Below, one piece after another: positions 1 to 5,205 of a stretch of DNA of 17,348 bases (its first letter is position 1; the number at the start of each line of letters is the position of its first letter). The notes under the pieces are model-generated. The model saw only the letters and a list, made by a program, of their open reading frames with translations. It was not told the origin of the DNA and made no database searches. A program made the translations under genes and the position numbers. The stretch spans positions 1-17,348 of the forward strand of contig DASRUL010000025.1 in NCBI GenBank assembly GCA_035655455.1, read 5' to 3'. Origin of the DNA: JAHFKM01 sp035655455. GTDB taxonomy: Archaea; Nanobdellota; Nanobdellia; SCGC-AAA011-G17; GW2011-AR18.

Positions 1-4
1 TTGG

Positions 5-27
5 TAGGCAGAAGCTTTCCTAAAGAA
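5..27 (+). other. tRNA intron at canonical position 37/38 (23 nt)
   Basis: A canonical bulge-helix-bulge can be drawn. The central helix pairs AAAG (22-25) with anticodon-loop bases CTTT, of which only TT (1-2) is inside the window. The inner helix is AGG (6-8) with CCT (19-21). The bulges are GGT (3-5) and AAA (26-28). Cutting each bulge after its second base joins base 4 to base 28 and leaves a normal 7-base anticodon loop. Confidence 0.8.
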
Positions 28-42
28 AGCCATTGACGGCAG

Positions 43-61
43 TTGTTTAGCGATAGCCAAG
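43..61 (+). other. Noncanonical tRNA intron in the T-loop, position 53/54 (19 nt)
   Basis: The T-stem halves GGCAG and CTGCC are separated by 26 bases instead of 7. A bulge-helix-bulge fits: outer helix TTGA (33-36) with TCAA (63-66); central helix CGGC (37-40) with GCCA (56-59), with one C/A mismatch; bulges AGT (41-43) and AGT (60-62); inner helix TGTT (44-47) with GATA (52-55), containing G-U pairs. Cutting after the second base of each bulge gives T-loop TTCAAAT. Confidence 0.75.
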
Positions 62-106
62 TTCAAATCTGCCCGTGGCTATTTTATTGTATAAGGCGAA
101 TCAGAA

Positions 107-538
107 ATGGGAAGAGAGGAAGATGAAGCGTTTGAAAGATATCAGGAAATTCTTGATCTAATAAAAATGCTTGAGGGTAAAAGAAAGGTATTATTTTTTG
201 GATTGTTGAGAGATCTTATTGGAAAATGTGTTGCGTACGTCGAGGCGGTGAATACGATGGCGTTAGTGATGAAGATCGACCGTCTTCGTCTGGAGCCTGA
301 AGAGTTCCAAGAGAAAGTTGCGGCGTTGGATAAGAGAAGAATGATCGCGCATAATGCGTTGATCTCTCAATTGAAGATTTTTAACAGGAACTTGTTGAAA
401 GAGGAGGGGTTGGAGGGGAAAATTCCGATTGGGGGAATTTATTCTTTGCCTCCCGAGACGATTCATGAGAGGGTAAGGGTAGCGAATTGGGCAGGTTTTC
501 TTGTGAAAGCGTTAAAAAAGAGAAGCGTTTCTGGGTAG
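107..538 (+). CDS. Small helical protein of unknown function (possibly DUF3232-like)
   Basis: A 143-residue soluble protein with no signal peptide or membrane segment. It looks mostly alpha-helical, with a basic middle (DKRRMIAHNALISQ at about residues 75-88, then IFNRNL) and a C-terminal stretch GGIYSLPPETIHERV. The HNALI...FNR pattern reminds me of DUF3232, a family of unknown function, but this is from memory and weak. The ATG at 107 lies 25 bases after the tRNA-Gln 3' end; a T-rich stretch at 81-88 (attttatt) is at the right distance to act as a TATA box. The gene and its downstream neighbour sit between two tRNA-Gln genes, so they could be accessory cargo. No function is assigned. Confidence 0.6.
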   Translation: MGREEDEAFERYQEILDLIKMLEGKRKVLFFGLLRDLIGKCVAYVEAVNTMALVMKIDRLRLEPEEFQEKVAALDKRRMIAHNALISQLKIFNRNLLKEEGLEGKIPIGGIYSLPPETIHERVRVANWAGFLVKALKKRSVSG

Positions 539-543
539 AAGGC

Positions 544-551
544 TTTATAAA
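544..551 (+). promoter_or_regulatory. Archaeal TATA box for the gene at 573
   Basis: The sequence tttataaa is centred about 25 bases upstream of the ATG at 573, which predicts a transcript starting at or within a few bases of the start codon (leaderless). Confidence 0.65.
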
Positions 552-572
552 TTTTAGTTCTAGAAAAACACT

Positions 573-950
573 ATGACTAATAAAGGAGAAGCGCCTCCTC
601 GAATGGAATCCATTGCGACGAGAGAAGAAGAATACTTGGACGCGCTTGATTGGATGTTGCATTGTGATAAGAAAGGAAGAGAGTTGTATGAGGAATTTTA
701 TGGGCGCGCCAGCGAGTACGCTTTAGCGAGCGCGATGAACCATGTGGAGAGGGATATCGCTCAGATTGAGGGAAAGACTGCGGAGTCAAAAAGTGAAAAA
801 CTGTATCCTGCGTTGCGAGAAAGCGCGAGAAAGATAAACGAGTTTTTGGAAGCACATGGTAAGCACAGTGTTCTGCCTGAGAACGGGAAGGATTTAGAGC
901 GTTTGGCGGGCGAGGCGGCGCTGGCGCTTTTTGAGAAGAGAAAGTGTTGA
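573..950 (+). CDS. Small acidic helical protein of unknown function
   Basis: A 125-residue protein, charged and probably all-helical, rich in Glu, Lys and Ala, with no signal peptide or membrane segment. Core segments are REEEYLDALDWML (about 17-29), RELYEEFYGRASEYALASAM (about 36-55) and a C-terminal helix with AGEAALALFEKRKC. It does not match any family I recognise. The ATG at 573 is favoured over the internal ATG at 603 because a TATA box lies 25 bases upstream. It starts 34 bases after the preceding unknown gene but has its own promoter. Both small genes lie between two tRNA-Gln genes. It is probably a real gene given the promoter and codon pattern, but its function is unknown. Confidence 0.6.
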   Translation: MTNKGEAPPRMESIATREEEYLDALDWMLHCDKKGRELYEEFYGRASEYALASAMNHVERDIAQIEGKTAESKSEKLYPALRESARKINEFLEAHGKHSVLPENGKDLERLAGEAALALFEKRKC

Positions 951-963
951 GGTTTTAAATAAG

Positions 964-971
964 TTTTAAAA
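964..971 (+). promoter_or_regulatory. Probable TATA box of tRNA-Gln(CTG)
   Basis: The AT-rich box ttttaaaa is centred about 29 bases before the first tRNA base at 997, a normal spacing for an archaeal tRNA promoter with a short leader removed by RNase P. A second AT-rich box at 953-962 is a less likely alternative. Confidence 0.5.
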
Positions 972-996
972 GATCGTTGAATTGCAAAAGTCTTAA

Positions 997-1097
997 AGCC
1001 CCGTCGTCCAGTGGCCAAGGATAAACTGTCTTTTTTTGGGAGTTCCTTAGAGCGGACTCTGGATCCGTTGACGGCAGTTCGAATCTGCCCAGGGCTA
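997..1097 (+). tRNA. tRNA-Gln (anticodon CTG) with one intron
   Basis: The acceptor stem is 997-1003 (AGCCCCG) with 1090-1096 (CAGGGCT), with one C/A mismatch (1002/1091). The D-stem is GTCC (1006-1009) with GGAT (1019-1022) around a 9-base loop containing GG. The anticodon stem is GCGGA (1052-1056) with TCCGT (1064-1068), and the loop CTCTGGA has anticodon CTG at 1059-1061. The variable loop is TGAC, the T-stem GGCAG/CTGCC with loop TTCGAAT, and the discriminator A1097. The A1-T72 start suits archaeal glutamine tRNA. An intron of 28 bases must be removed between positions 25 and 26 for the D-arm and anticodon arm to join. No CCA is encoded. Confidence 0.9.
1023..1050 (+). other. Noncanonical tRNA intron at position 25/26 (28 nt)
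   Basis: The bulge-helix-bulge has central helix AAGG (1017-1020) with CCTT (1045-1048), bulges ATA (1021-1023) and AGA (1049-1051), and inner helix AACT (1024-1027) with AGTT (1041-1044). Cutting after the second base of each bulge joins T1022 (position 25) to A1051 (position 26). The outer helix is poor, so this is a relaxed motif. The intron contains seven consecutive T (1031-1037). Confidence 0.75.
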
Positions 1098-1115
1098 CTT
1101 TATTCCCGTGTGGGT

Positions 1116-1173
1116 TTAATTCCCCGCAACTCTGCTGCGGAGTGAGCGAAGCGAACGGTGGGAGTTTCATTAA
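1116..1173 (+). repeat. REP-like palindromic intergenic element
   Basis: An imperfect inverted repeat lies between tRNA-Gln(CTG) and the next gene. TTAAT (1116-1120) plus TCCC (1121-1124) pairs with GGGA (1160-1163) plus ATTAA (1169-1173), with a 5-base bulge. Inside is a GC-rich hairpin CCGCA (1124-1128) with TGCGG (1136-1140), and an alternative competing hairpin ACTC (1129-1132) with GAGT (1140-1143). The layout, TAATTCCCCGC followed by an inverted arm ending in ATTA, resembles REP-type elements mobilised by RAYT transposases. No transposase is in the window. Confidence 0.5.
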
Positions 1174-1198
1174 TTTAGAAGGAGTAACAAAGAAAACA

Positions 1199-1206
1199 TT
1201 TATAAA
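1199..1206 (+). promoter_or_regulatory. TATA box for the repeat/HTH gene
   Basis: The box tttataaa is centred about 29 bases before the ATG at 1232 and about 24 before the in-frame TTG at 1226. It is followed by a run of eight T at 1207-1214. The transcript would begin at or very close to the start codon. Confidence 0.6.
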
Positions 1207-1231
1207 TTTTTTTTAGCCTTACATATTGAAA

Positions 1232-1780
1232 ATGCCTAGAAAAATACCAGATGAAACAAAGCGGTTAATGGAAGAATTAAGCACTGAAAATTTGTCTGTT
1301 GCAGAAATAGCCAGAAGAGCTGACGTTTCTTATGCAACCGCGTACGGTTATACTAAAGCCAGGCAAAGAGGGTTTGCATCAAGAAGTGAGTATGAAAAAT
1401 ATTTAGCCAGGCAAAGAGGGTTTGCATCATTAACTGAGTATCAAGAATATTTAGCCAGGCAAAGAGGGTTTGCATCAAGAAGTGAGTATGAAAAAGATCT
1501 AGCCAAACGAAGAGTGCTTGCACCAAGAAATGAGTATCAAGAATATTTAGCCAAGCGAAGACAGCAACAATCAATAAATCAAGAATTAAGTGATTTGATA
1601 AGACAAAGATTGGTTGAATTAGGAAAAACTCAAAAGTGGTTAGCTGAGCAGTTAGGCATCGCAGAATCATCTGTTTCTAAATATATGGGTGGAAGGACCA
1701 CACCAAGAAAAAGTTTACAAGAAAGGCTATTTAATGCCCTCCAAGTAGAGTATAAAACGTTAAATGATTTAGTGGAATAA
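1232..1780 (+). CDS. Putative DNA-binding protein: HTH, 16-residue tandem repeats, XRE-type HTH
   Basis: A 182-residue protein from ATG 1232; an in-frame TTG at 1226 would add two residues. Residues about 21-42 (LSVAEIARRADVSYATAYGY) form a homeodomain/resolvase-like helix-turn-helix. Residues 43-106 are four 16-residue repeats of the form A-R-Q-R-G-F-A-S-x-x-E-Y-x-x-x-L, with a decayed fifth start at 107 (AKRRQQQ). Residues about 119-170 look like a Cro/XRE helix-turn-helix, with KTQKWLAEQLGIAESSVSKY as its core. Repeats of this RGF-S--EY--YLA type occur, as far as I recall, in uncharacterised archaeal proteins. A regulatory role or a role in a mobile element is inference. The coding strand is A-rich (24 A, 15 T in bases 1381-1440), unlike its T-rich neighbours, hinting at recent acquisition. 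Confidence 0.8.
   Translation: MPRKIPDETKRLMEELSTENLSVAEIARRADVSYATAYGYTKARQRGFASRSEYEKYLARQRGFASLTEYQEYLARQRGFASRSEYEKDLAKRRVLAPRNEYQEYLAKRRQQQSINQELSDLIRQRLVELGKTQKWLAEQLGIAESSVSKYMGGRTTPRKSLQERLFNALQVEYKTLNDLVE
1358..1549 (+). repeat. Four tandem 48-bp coding repeats
   Basis: Units start at 1358, 1406, 1454 and 1502. Unit 3 differs from unit 1 at only 2 of 48 bases. Units 1, 2 and 3 share the first 24 bases exactly, while units 2 and 4 share their last 18 bases. The array is in frame and encodes the 16-residue protein repeats. Confidence 0.9.
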
Positions 1781-1785
1781 TTTTT
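1781..1785 (+). terminator. Possible oligo-T terminator
   Basis: Five T follow directly after the TAA stop of the repeat/HTH gene. Archaeal RNA polymerase can terminate at short T runs, but this one is brief and there is no clear hairpin. Confidence 0.25.
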
Positions 1786-1825
1786 AAGTGCGAGAGAAAG
1801 GAGAGAAGAAGTGGTTCTACATCGT

Positions 1826-4800
1826 TCATTCGATCTTCTTTTTTTGGAATCCTAAAAAGTGTTTGAGTTCTTCTTTGTAGAAGAGCGCTGTTGTCGCGAG
1901 AATAATAATGAGAAGAGGCGCGATCCACCAGTAAGTAAGGAGAGTTCCATAGGCATGTTTGAGTTTGAGTTCTGTTGCCTTGAGGCTGCTTGGCCTTGGA
2001 AGGGTCTTGGTGCTTGTGTAAAGTTTTGGTTCTGGGAAGGATTCGAGTATATTTACATGCAACACTTTTTTCGTAGTAAGCTCAATAGTTCTTTGTTCGT
2101 GTGGCGTTGTTGTTCCGTAAACGAGAAGGAAGGAGGGGTCTTCTCGGACTGTGGTAATGAGTGTGGTGTTGCTGCTTGTAACGATAATGTCTTGAGCGTT
2201 GTCTGCGAAAGTCTTGGGAACATCAACGTAGACGAAGAGGTCTGTGAGTGTATTTTCTCCTGTGAAAGTGAAAGTAAGTTTGGCTGTTGTCTCGTCAGGC
2301 TTGATGAGGATTTTTTTATCGAAACTGTAGTTGGTGAGGCTGGTGAGATCCTCATCGACGTTGAGTCCTTTGAAAATGTCTTGAAGTTGTTGTTCAAGTT
2401 CGAAGGGAACGCTGGTTTCTCCTGCGCGTGGTGCCACGGCTGCCTCGAGTTGTTGTGCTGCTTGCGTTCGTGTTCGTGCTCCTCCGCCTCCACCACCACC
2501 TCCGCCTCCGCCAGCGCTGCTTGATCCTCCACTTGACCTTGTTGGAGCCGTACTAAAAACAAAGGTTCCGTCAGTGGCGCAGTTACCAATCGTATCACAA
2601 CTTGTGATGTTGTAGTAGTAGAGTGTTCCAGGGGTGAGTGCCTGGAGGGTAATGCTGTGGCTTGTTGCTGTTCTTCGCGAGGATTCTGTGAGGCCGAGGC
2701 TCTGGTTAGTGCCGTAGGTAACGGTCGCATTTGCTTGTTCGCTTGTTGTCCAGGTGATGGCTGTTGTTGTTTGGGTGGGTGAGCTTCCGATGCCTGTGTG
2801 TGCCGGTGGGGTAATGTCTTTTTCTAGCTGGGTAAGAACGCTGGTTATGGTGTTTCCGTAGAGGTCGCTGGCGTTGACTTTGAGCGTGTATGGCACCTCT
2901 GTGAGGCTCGCTGTTGCTACGAGGCTATGCCAGTAGCTGCGGCTGGAGTTTGTTAAAAGGATTCTGGAAGTGACAACAGTAAGGTTTTCAAGAATGGCAA
3001 GGACGCTGGTGCTGTTGACGCCTGCGAAGCTGTCTTCAATGCTCACATTAAGGATGAAGTCTGAGTTAAAAGTTTGTCCCTGGCGTGGGCTAATAAAGGT
3101 GATGACAGGAGGAAGGCTGTCAAGGGTGAAAGTAATGTTAGTGGTATTTACATTTCCTGCGCTGTCATTAGCTGTGACGGTGAGGGTGTCAACTCCTTGA
3201 CTAAAGGGAATGAGTGCTGTGCCTGTGGTGCTGAGAAGGGTATGTGTTCCGTTGTTAAAAGTAAATGTTGTCGCTTCGTTGCTTGTAGCGTTGACGAGGA
3301 TGTTGATGTTTGTGTAAGCTTGATTTTTTGGTGTATTAATTGTAATTGAAGGAGGGGTAAGGTCAATGAGGAAAGTGGCGTTCGCTGTGCTGAAGAGTCC
3401 TTGGCTGGTGTTGGCGTAGGCGAAGAAAGTATGTGTTCCTTCTAGGTAGGTTCTGAAAACTGGTTGAGTGTAAGTCTCGTTTGATGTTCCGTTGAAGAAG
3501 AAGAGATGTTGGGCGTTCGCTGTGAAGTTAATAAGAATTGTTCCATTATTATAAGCGCGATTCGTTGGGTTATGGATGTGAAGAGTTGCTGGTTCAAGGA
3601 CTGCGAATGTTACAGTTGTGCTGTTGCTGTTTCCTTTGAGATCTTGAGCATAAAGAGTGAGTGTGTTTGCCCCTAGACGTGCATTGAAAGTGGTTGTTGT
3701 TGTGTTAGTTCCGTTGTTGAGGGTGTAAAAGACGTTTGAAAGGAAGGGGTCTGTTGCGGTGTAATTTAAAGAGAGGATGGTTGTCGTATAGGTTCTGTTT
3801 TGTGGTTCAAAAAGAGTGAGGTGTGGTGCCTGGAGGTCTGTGTGTGCTGCTGCGTTGTAAATGTTAATGGCGGGAAAAGCAAGTCCTGTGCCGCTGTCTT
3901 GGAGTGGTCTTCCAGTTGTTTTGAGAAGTGTTTCAATTGCAAGGGGAGTGAGGCGCCTTCCTGTTTGAAGGACGTTTGCGTGGTTAACAAGAAGTGTTGC
4001 TGCCGCGACATGTGGCGCTGCTTGGCTTGTTCCAGATCCAACTGCGAACCCACCAGTATTGTAAGTGGATGCGATGGAGCTTCCTGGCGCGAGTAAGTCT
4101 GTAAGAGTATTCCTATTGCTGAAAGAGCTGAGGCTTCCGGTCTTGGTGGTTGACGCGACTGCTGTCACGTTGCTTATGCACGCTGGTGAGAGAATGGTGC
4201 TTGTGCTTCCTGAGTTGCCTGTGGACGCAACGACGCTGATGTTGTTAAGAATCGCTATATTTACTAACGTTGCGAGCAAGTCCGAATCACAAGTGCTGCT
4301 CGTGTCGCAAGAGCTTGTGAATCCTCCTGAGCAGCCGACACTCATGCTGATAACGCTGATGTTATAGAGGGTGCTATTGCTAATGCAGAATTCAAGTGCT
4401 GAGAGAAGATCTGAGGTTGTCCCATGTCCCGTGGAGTTAAGAATTTTAACGCTAACGATGCCTGCTCCAGGGCTGATGCCTTTGTAAATGTTATCTTGTG
4501 ATGCGATGATGCCTGCGATGTGGGTGCCGTGGCCGTTGTTGTCGCCAATAGTTCCTTGGAGTTGTCTGCTCGTTCCGTCCGGGCAGCAGCTGATGTTATT
4601 CTGTTCAGGAACGCTGCAGAAACATGCCTCTTTTCTGAGGGCGCTTGAGAGTGCTGCGTGGTTTGTGTGAACCCCAGTGTCGATGGTGCAGGCGCTGAGT
4701 CCTGTTCCCGTGATATTAAAACCATTAAGGACGACTGAGTGCGTGGTTGACGCATTAGTGAGGGTCTTCGTGTCAGAGAGCGTTCTTCTGAGCAAATAAT

Positions 4801-5176
4801 CATAACTAACGCTCTTGATGTTCTTGTTTTGTTTGAGTTCTTCGAGGCCTTCCTTGGTGAGGTCTGTGGCGAAGGCGTTGAGAAGGACAAATTCGTGGAT
4901 GGAGTCTGAGCCTGTTTGTTCGAGCTCTGTGTAGAGGGCTTCTTTTTCTGGCGAAGTTGTCTGTGGTGTCTTGTATCTGATGATGGCTCTTGCCTCTTGG
5001 TTGGTGGAGAGTTTTGCTTCTAAGATTGGGTCGATGATGAGTTGGTCTGTTCCAATGGCGCTTCCTGTAATCTTGCCTTCTGGGTTTTCAAAGAATAAGA
5101 AGAGGAGAAATGTAGTGGCGAGAAAGAGGAAAAGAGTGATAAAAATTTGTTGGGATGAATATCTCCTCTTTGCCAT
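1826..5176 (-). CDS. Membrane-anchored subtilisin-like (S8) protease with Ig-like and FN3-like domains
   Basis: 1116 residues. In order: N-terminal membrane helix (11-29), I9-like propeptide (about 60-127), S8 catalytic domain (about 150-440) with Asp166 (TIDTGVH), His216 (NGHGTH), oxyanion Asn321 (STGNSGS) and Ser384 (GTSQAAPHV). Then come several beta-sandwich repeats with PP-I-I-P signatures (about 450-790), an FN3-like domain (about 790-877), an 11-Gly linker (889-899), a beta-rich domain (about 940-1045), and a C-terminal membrane helix (about 1082-1099) with a short basic tail. All catalytic residues are present, so it should be active outside the cell. I count about 34 N-X-S/T sequons and ten cysteines in the catalytic domain. 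The motif ITGSAIG (36-42) follows the first membrane helix. The start ATG at 5176 lies 25 bases from a TATA box. Substrates are unknown. Confidence 0.93.
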   Translation of the reverse strand: MAKRRYSSQQIFITLFLFLATTFLLFLFFENPEGKITGSAIGTDQLIIDPILEAKLSTNQEARAIIRYKTPQTTSPEKEALYTELEQTGSDSIHEFVLLNAFATDLTKEGLEELKQNKNIKSVSYDYLLRRTLSDTKTLTNASTTHSVVLNGFNITGTGLSACTIDTGVHTNHAALSSALRKEACFCSVPEQNNISCCPDGTSRQLQGTIGDNNGHGTHIAGIIASQDNIYKGISPGAGIVSVKILNSTGHGTTSDLLSALEFCISNSTLYNISVISMSVGCSGGFTSSCDTSSTCDSDLLATLVNIAILNNISVVASTGNSGSTSTILSPACISNVTAVASTTKTGSLSSFSNRNTLTDLLAPGSSIASTYNTGGFAVGSGTSQAAPHVAAATLLVNHANVLQTGRRLTPLAIETLLKTTGRPLQDSGTGLAFPAINIYNAAAHTDLQAPHLTLFEPQNRTYTTTILSLNYTATDPFLSNVFYTLNNGTNTTTTTFNARLGANTLTLYAQDLKGNSNSTTVTFAVLEPATLHIHNPTNRAYNNGTILINFTANAQHLFFFNGTSNETYTQPVFRTYLEGTHTFFAYANTSQGLFSTANATFLIDLTPPSITINTPKNQAYTNINILVNATSNEATTFTFNNGTHTLLSTTGTALIPFSQGVDTLTVTANDSAGNVNTTNITFTLDSLPPVITFISPRQGQTFNSDFILNVSIEDSFAGVNSTSVLAILENLTVVTSRILLTNSSRSYWHSLVATASLTEVPYTLKVNASDLYGNTITSVLTQLEKDITPPAHTGIGSSPTQTTTAITWTTSEQANATVTYGTNQSLGLTESSRRTATSHSITLQALTPGTLYYYNITSCDTIGNCATDGTFVFSTAPTRSSGGSSSAGGGGGGGGGGGARTRTQAAQQLEAAVAPRAGETSVPFELEQQLQDIFKGLNVDEDLTSLTNYSFDKKILIKPDETTAKLTFTFTGENTLTDLFVYVDVPKTFADNAQDIIVTSSNTTLITTVREDPSFLLVYGTTTPHEQRTIELTTKKVLHVNILESFPEPKLYTSTKTLPRPSSLKATELKLKHAYGTLLTYWWIAPLLIIILATTALFYKEELKHFLGFQKKKIE
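2481..2512 (-). repeat. Low-complexity glycine-codon tract
   Basis: An array of GGN codons on the minus strand encodes 11 glycines (residues 889-899 of the protease), flanked by Ser/Gly. It is a likely flexible linker and a possible site of length variation. Confidence 0.8.
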
Positions 5177-5197
5177 TGATGATATACTCGTTGAAGG

Positions 5198-5205
5198 TAT
5201 TTATA
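5198..5205 (-). promoter_or_regulatory. TATA box for the subtilase gene
   Basis: On the minus strand the box reads tataaata and is centred 25 bases upstream of the ATG at 5176. It directly abuts the stop codon of the preceding RNase P gene (5206-5208), so the intergenic space is essentially only a promoter. Confidence 0.65.

Larger units (their letters stand above)
1..81 (+). tRNA. tRNA-Gln (anticodon TTG), 5'-truncated by the window, two introns
   Basis: The window opens at anticodon base 34. Bases 1-3 (TTG) are the anticodon and base 4 is position 37. Base 28 is position 38, 29-33 (GCCAT) the 3' anticodon stem, and 34-37 (TGAC) the variable loop. The T-stem is 38-42 (GGCAG) with 69-73 (CTGCC), the T-loop 62-68 (TTCAAAT), the 3' acceptor strand 74-80 and the discriminator A81. 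CCA is not encoded, as is common in archaea. Removing two introns (5-27 and 43-61) restores a perfect 3' half. The variable loop, T-stem and GGCTA end match the tRNA-Gln(CTG) at 997-1097, and archaeal tRNA-Gln typically has an A1-U72 end. The anticodon call rests on the bulge-helix-bulge fit, because the 5' half is outside the window. Confidence 0.85.

Noticed and set aside
14..30. tRNA-Leu(TAA) anticodon arm: stem GCTTT/AAAGC with loop CCTAAAG
   Set aside because: Base 33 would be C, the variable arm is too short for tRNA-Leu, and the segment is better explained as the inner part and flank of a 37/38 intron.
1358..1549. CRISPR-like array
   Set aside because: The units are contiguous with no spacers and stay in frame within a protein gene.
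1353..1670. Minus-strand open frame opposite the repeat array with leucine-rich repeats
   Set aside because: It is the antisense shadow of the 48-bp repeats; the plus-strand frame has a TATA box, a start and two helix-turn-helix domains.
1788..1812. Purine-rich tract as a possible triplex or regulatory site
   Set aside because: It is short and imperfect, and could simply be the 3' untranslated end of the protease gene; I see no further support.
2053..2730. 225-codon minus-strand frame inside the subtilase gene
   Set aside because: It lies in another frame of the same strand across a region where the subtilase frame encodes a recognisable FN3-like domain and Gly linker; composition is low-complexity.
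3000..4370. Plus-strand open frames of 76-100 codons opposite the subtilase
   Set aside because: They are antisense shadows without promoters or recognisable motifs; the minus-strand frame holds the catalytic triad.
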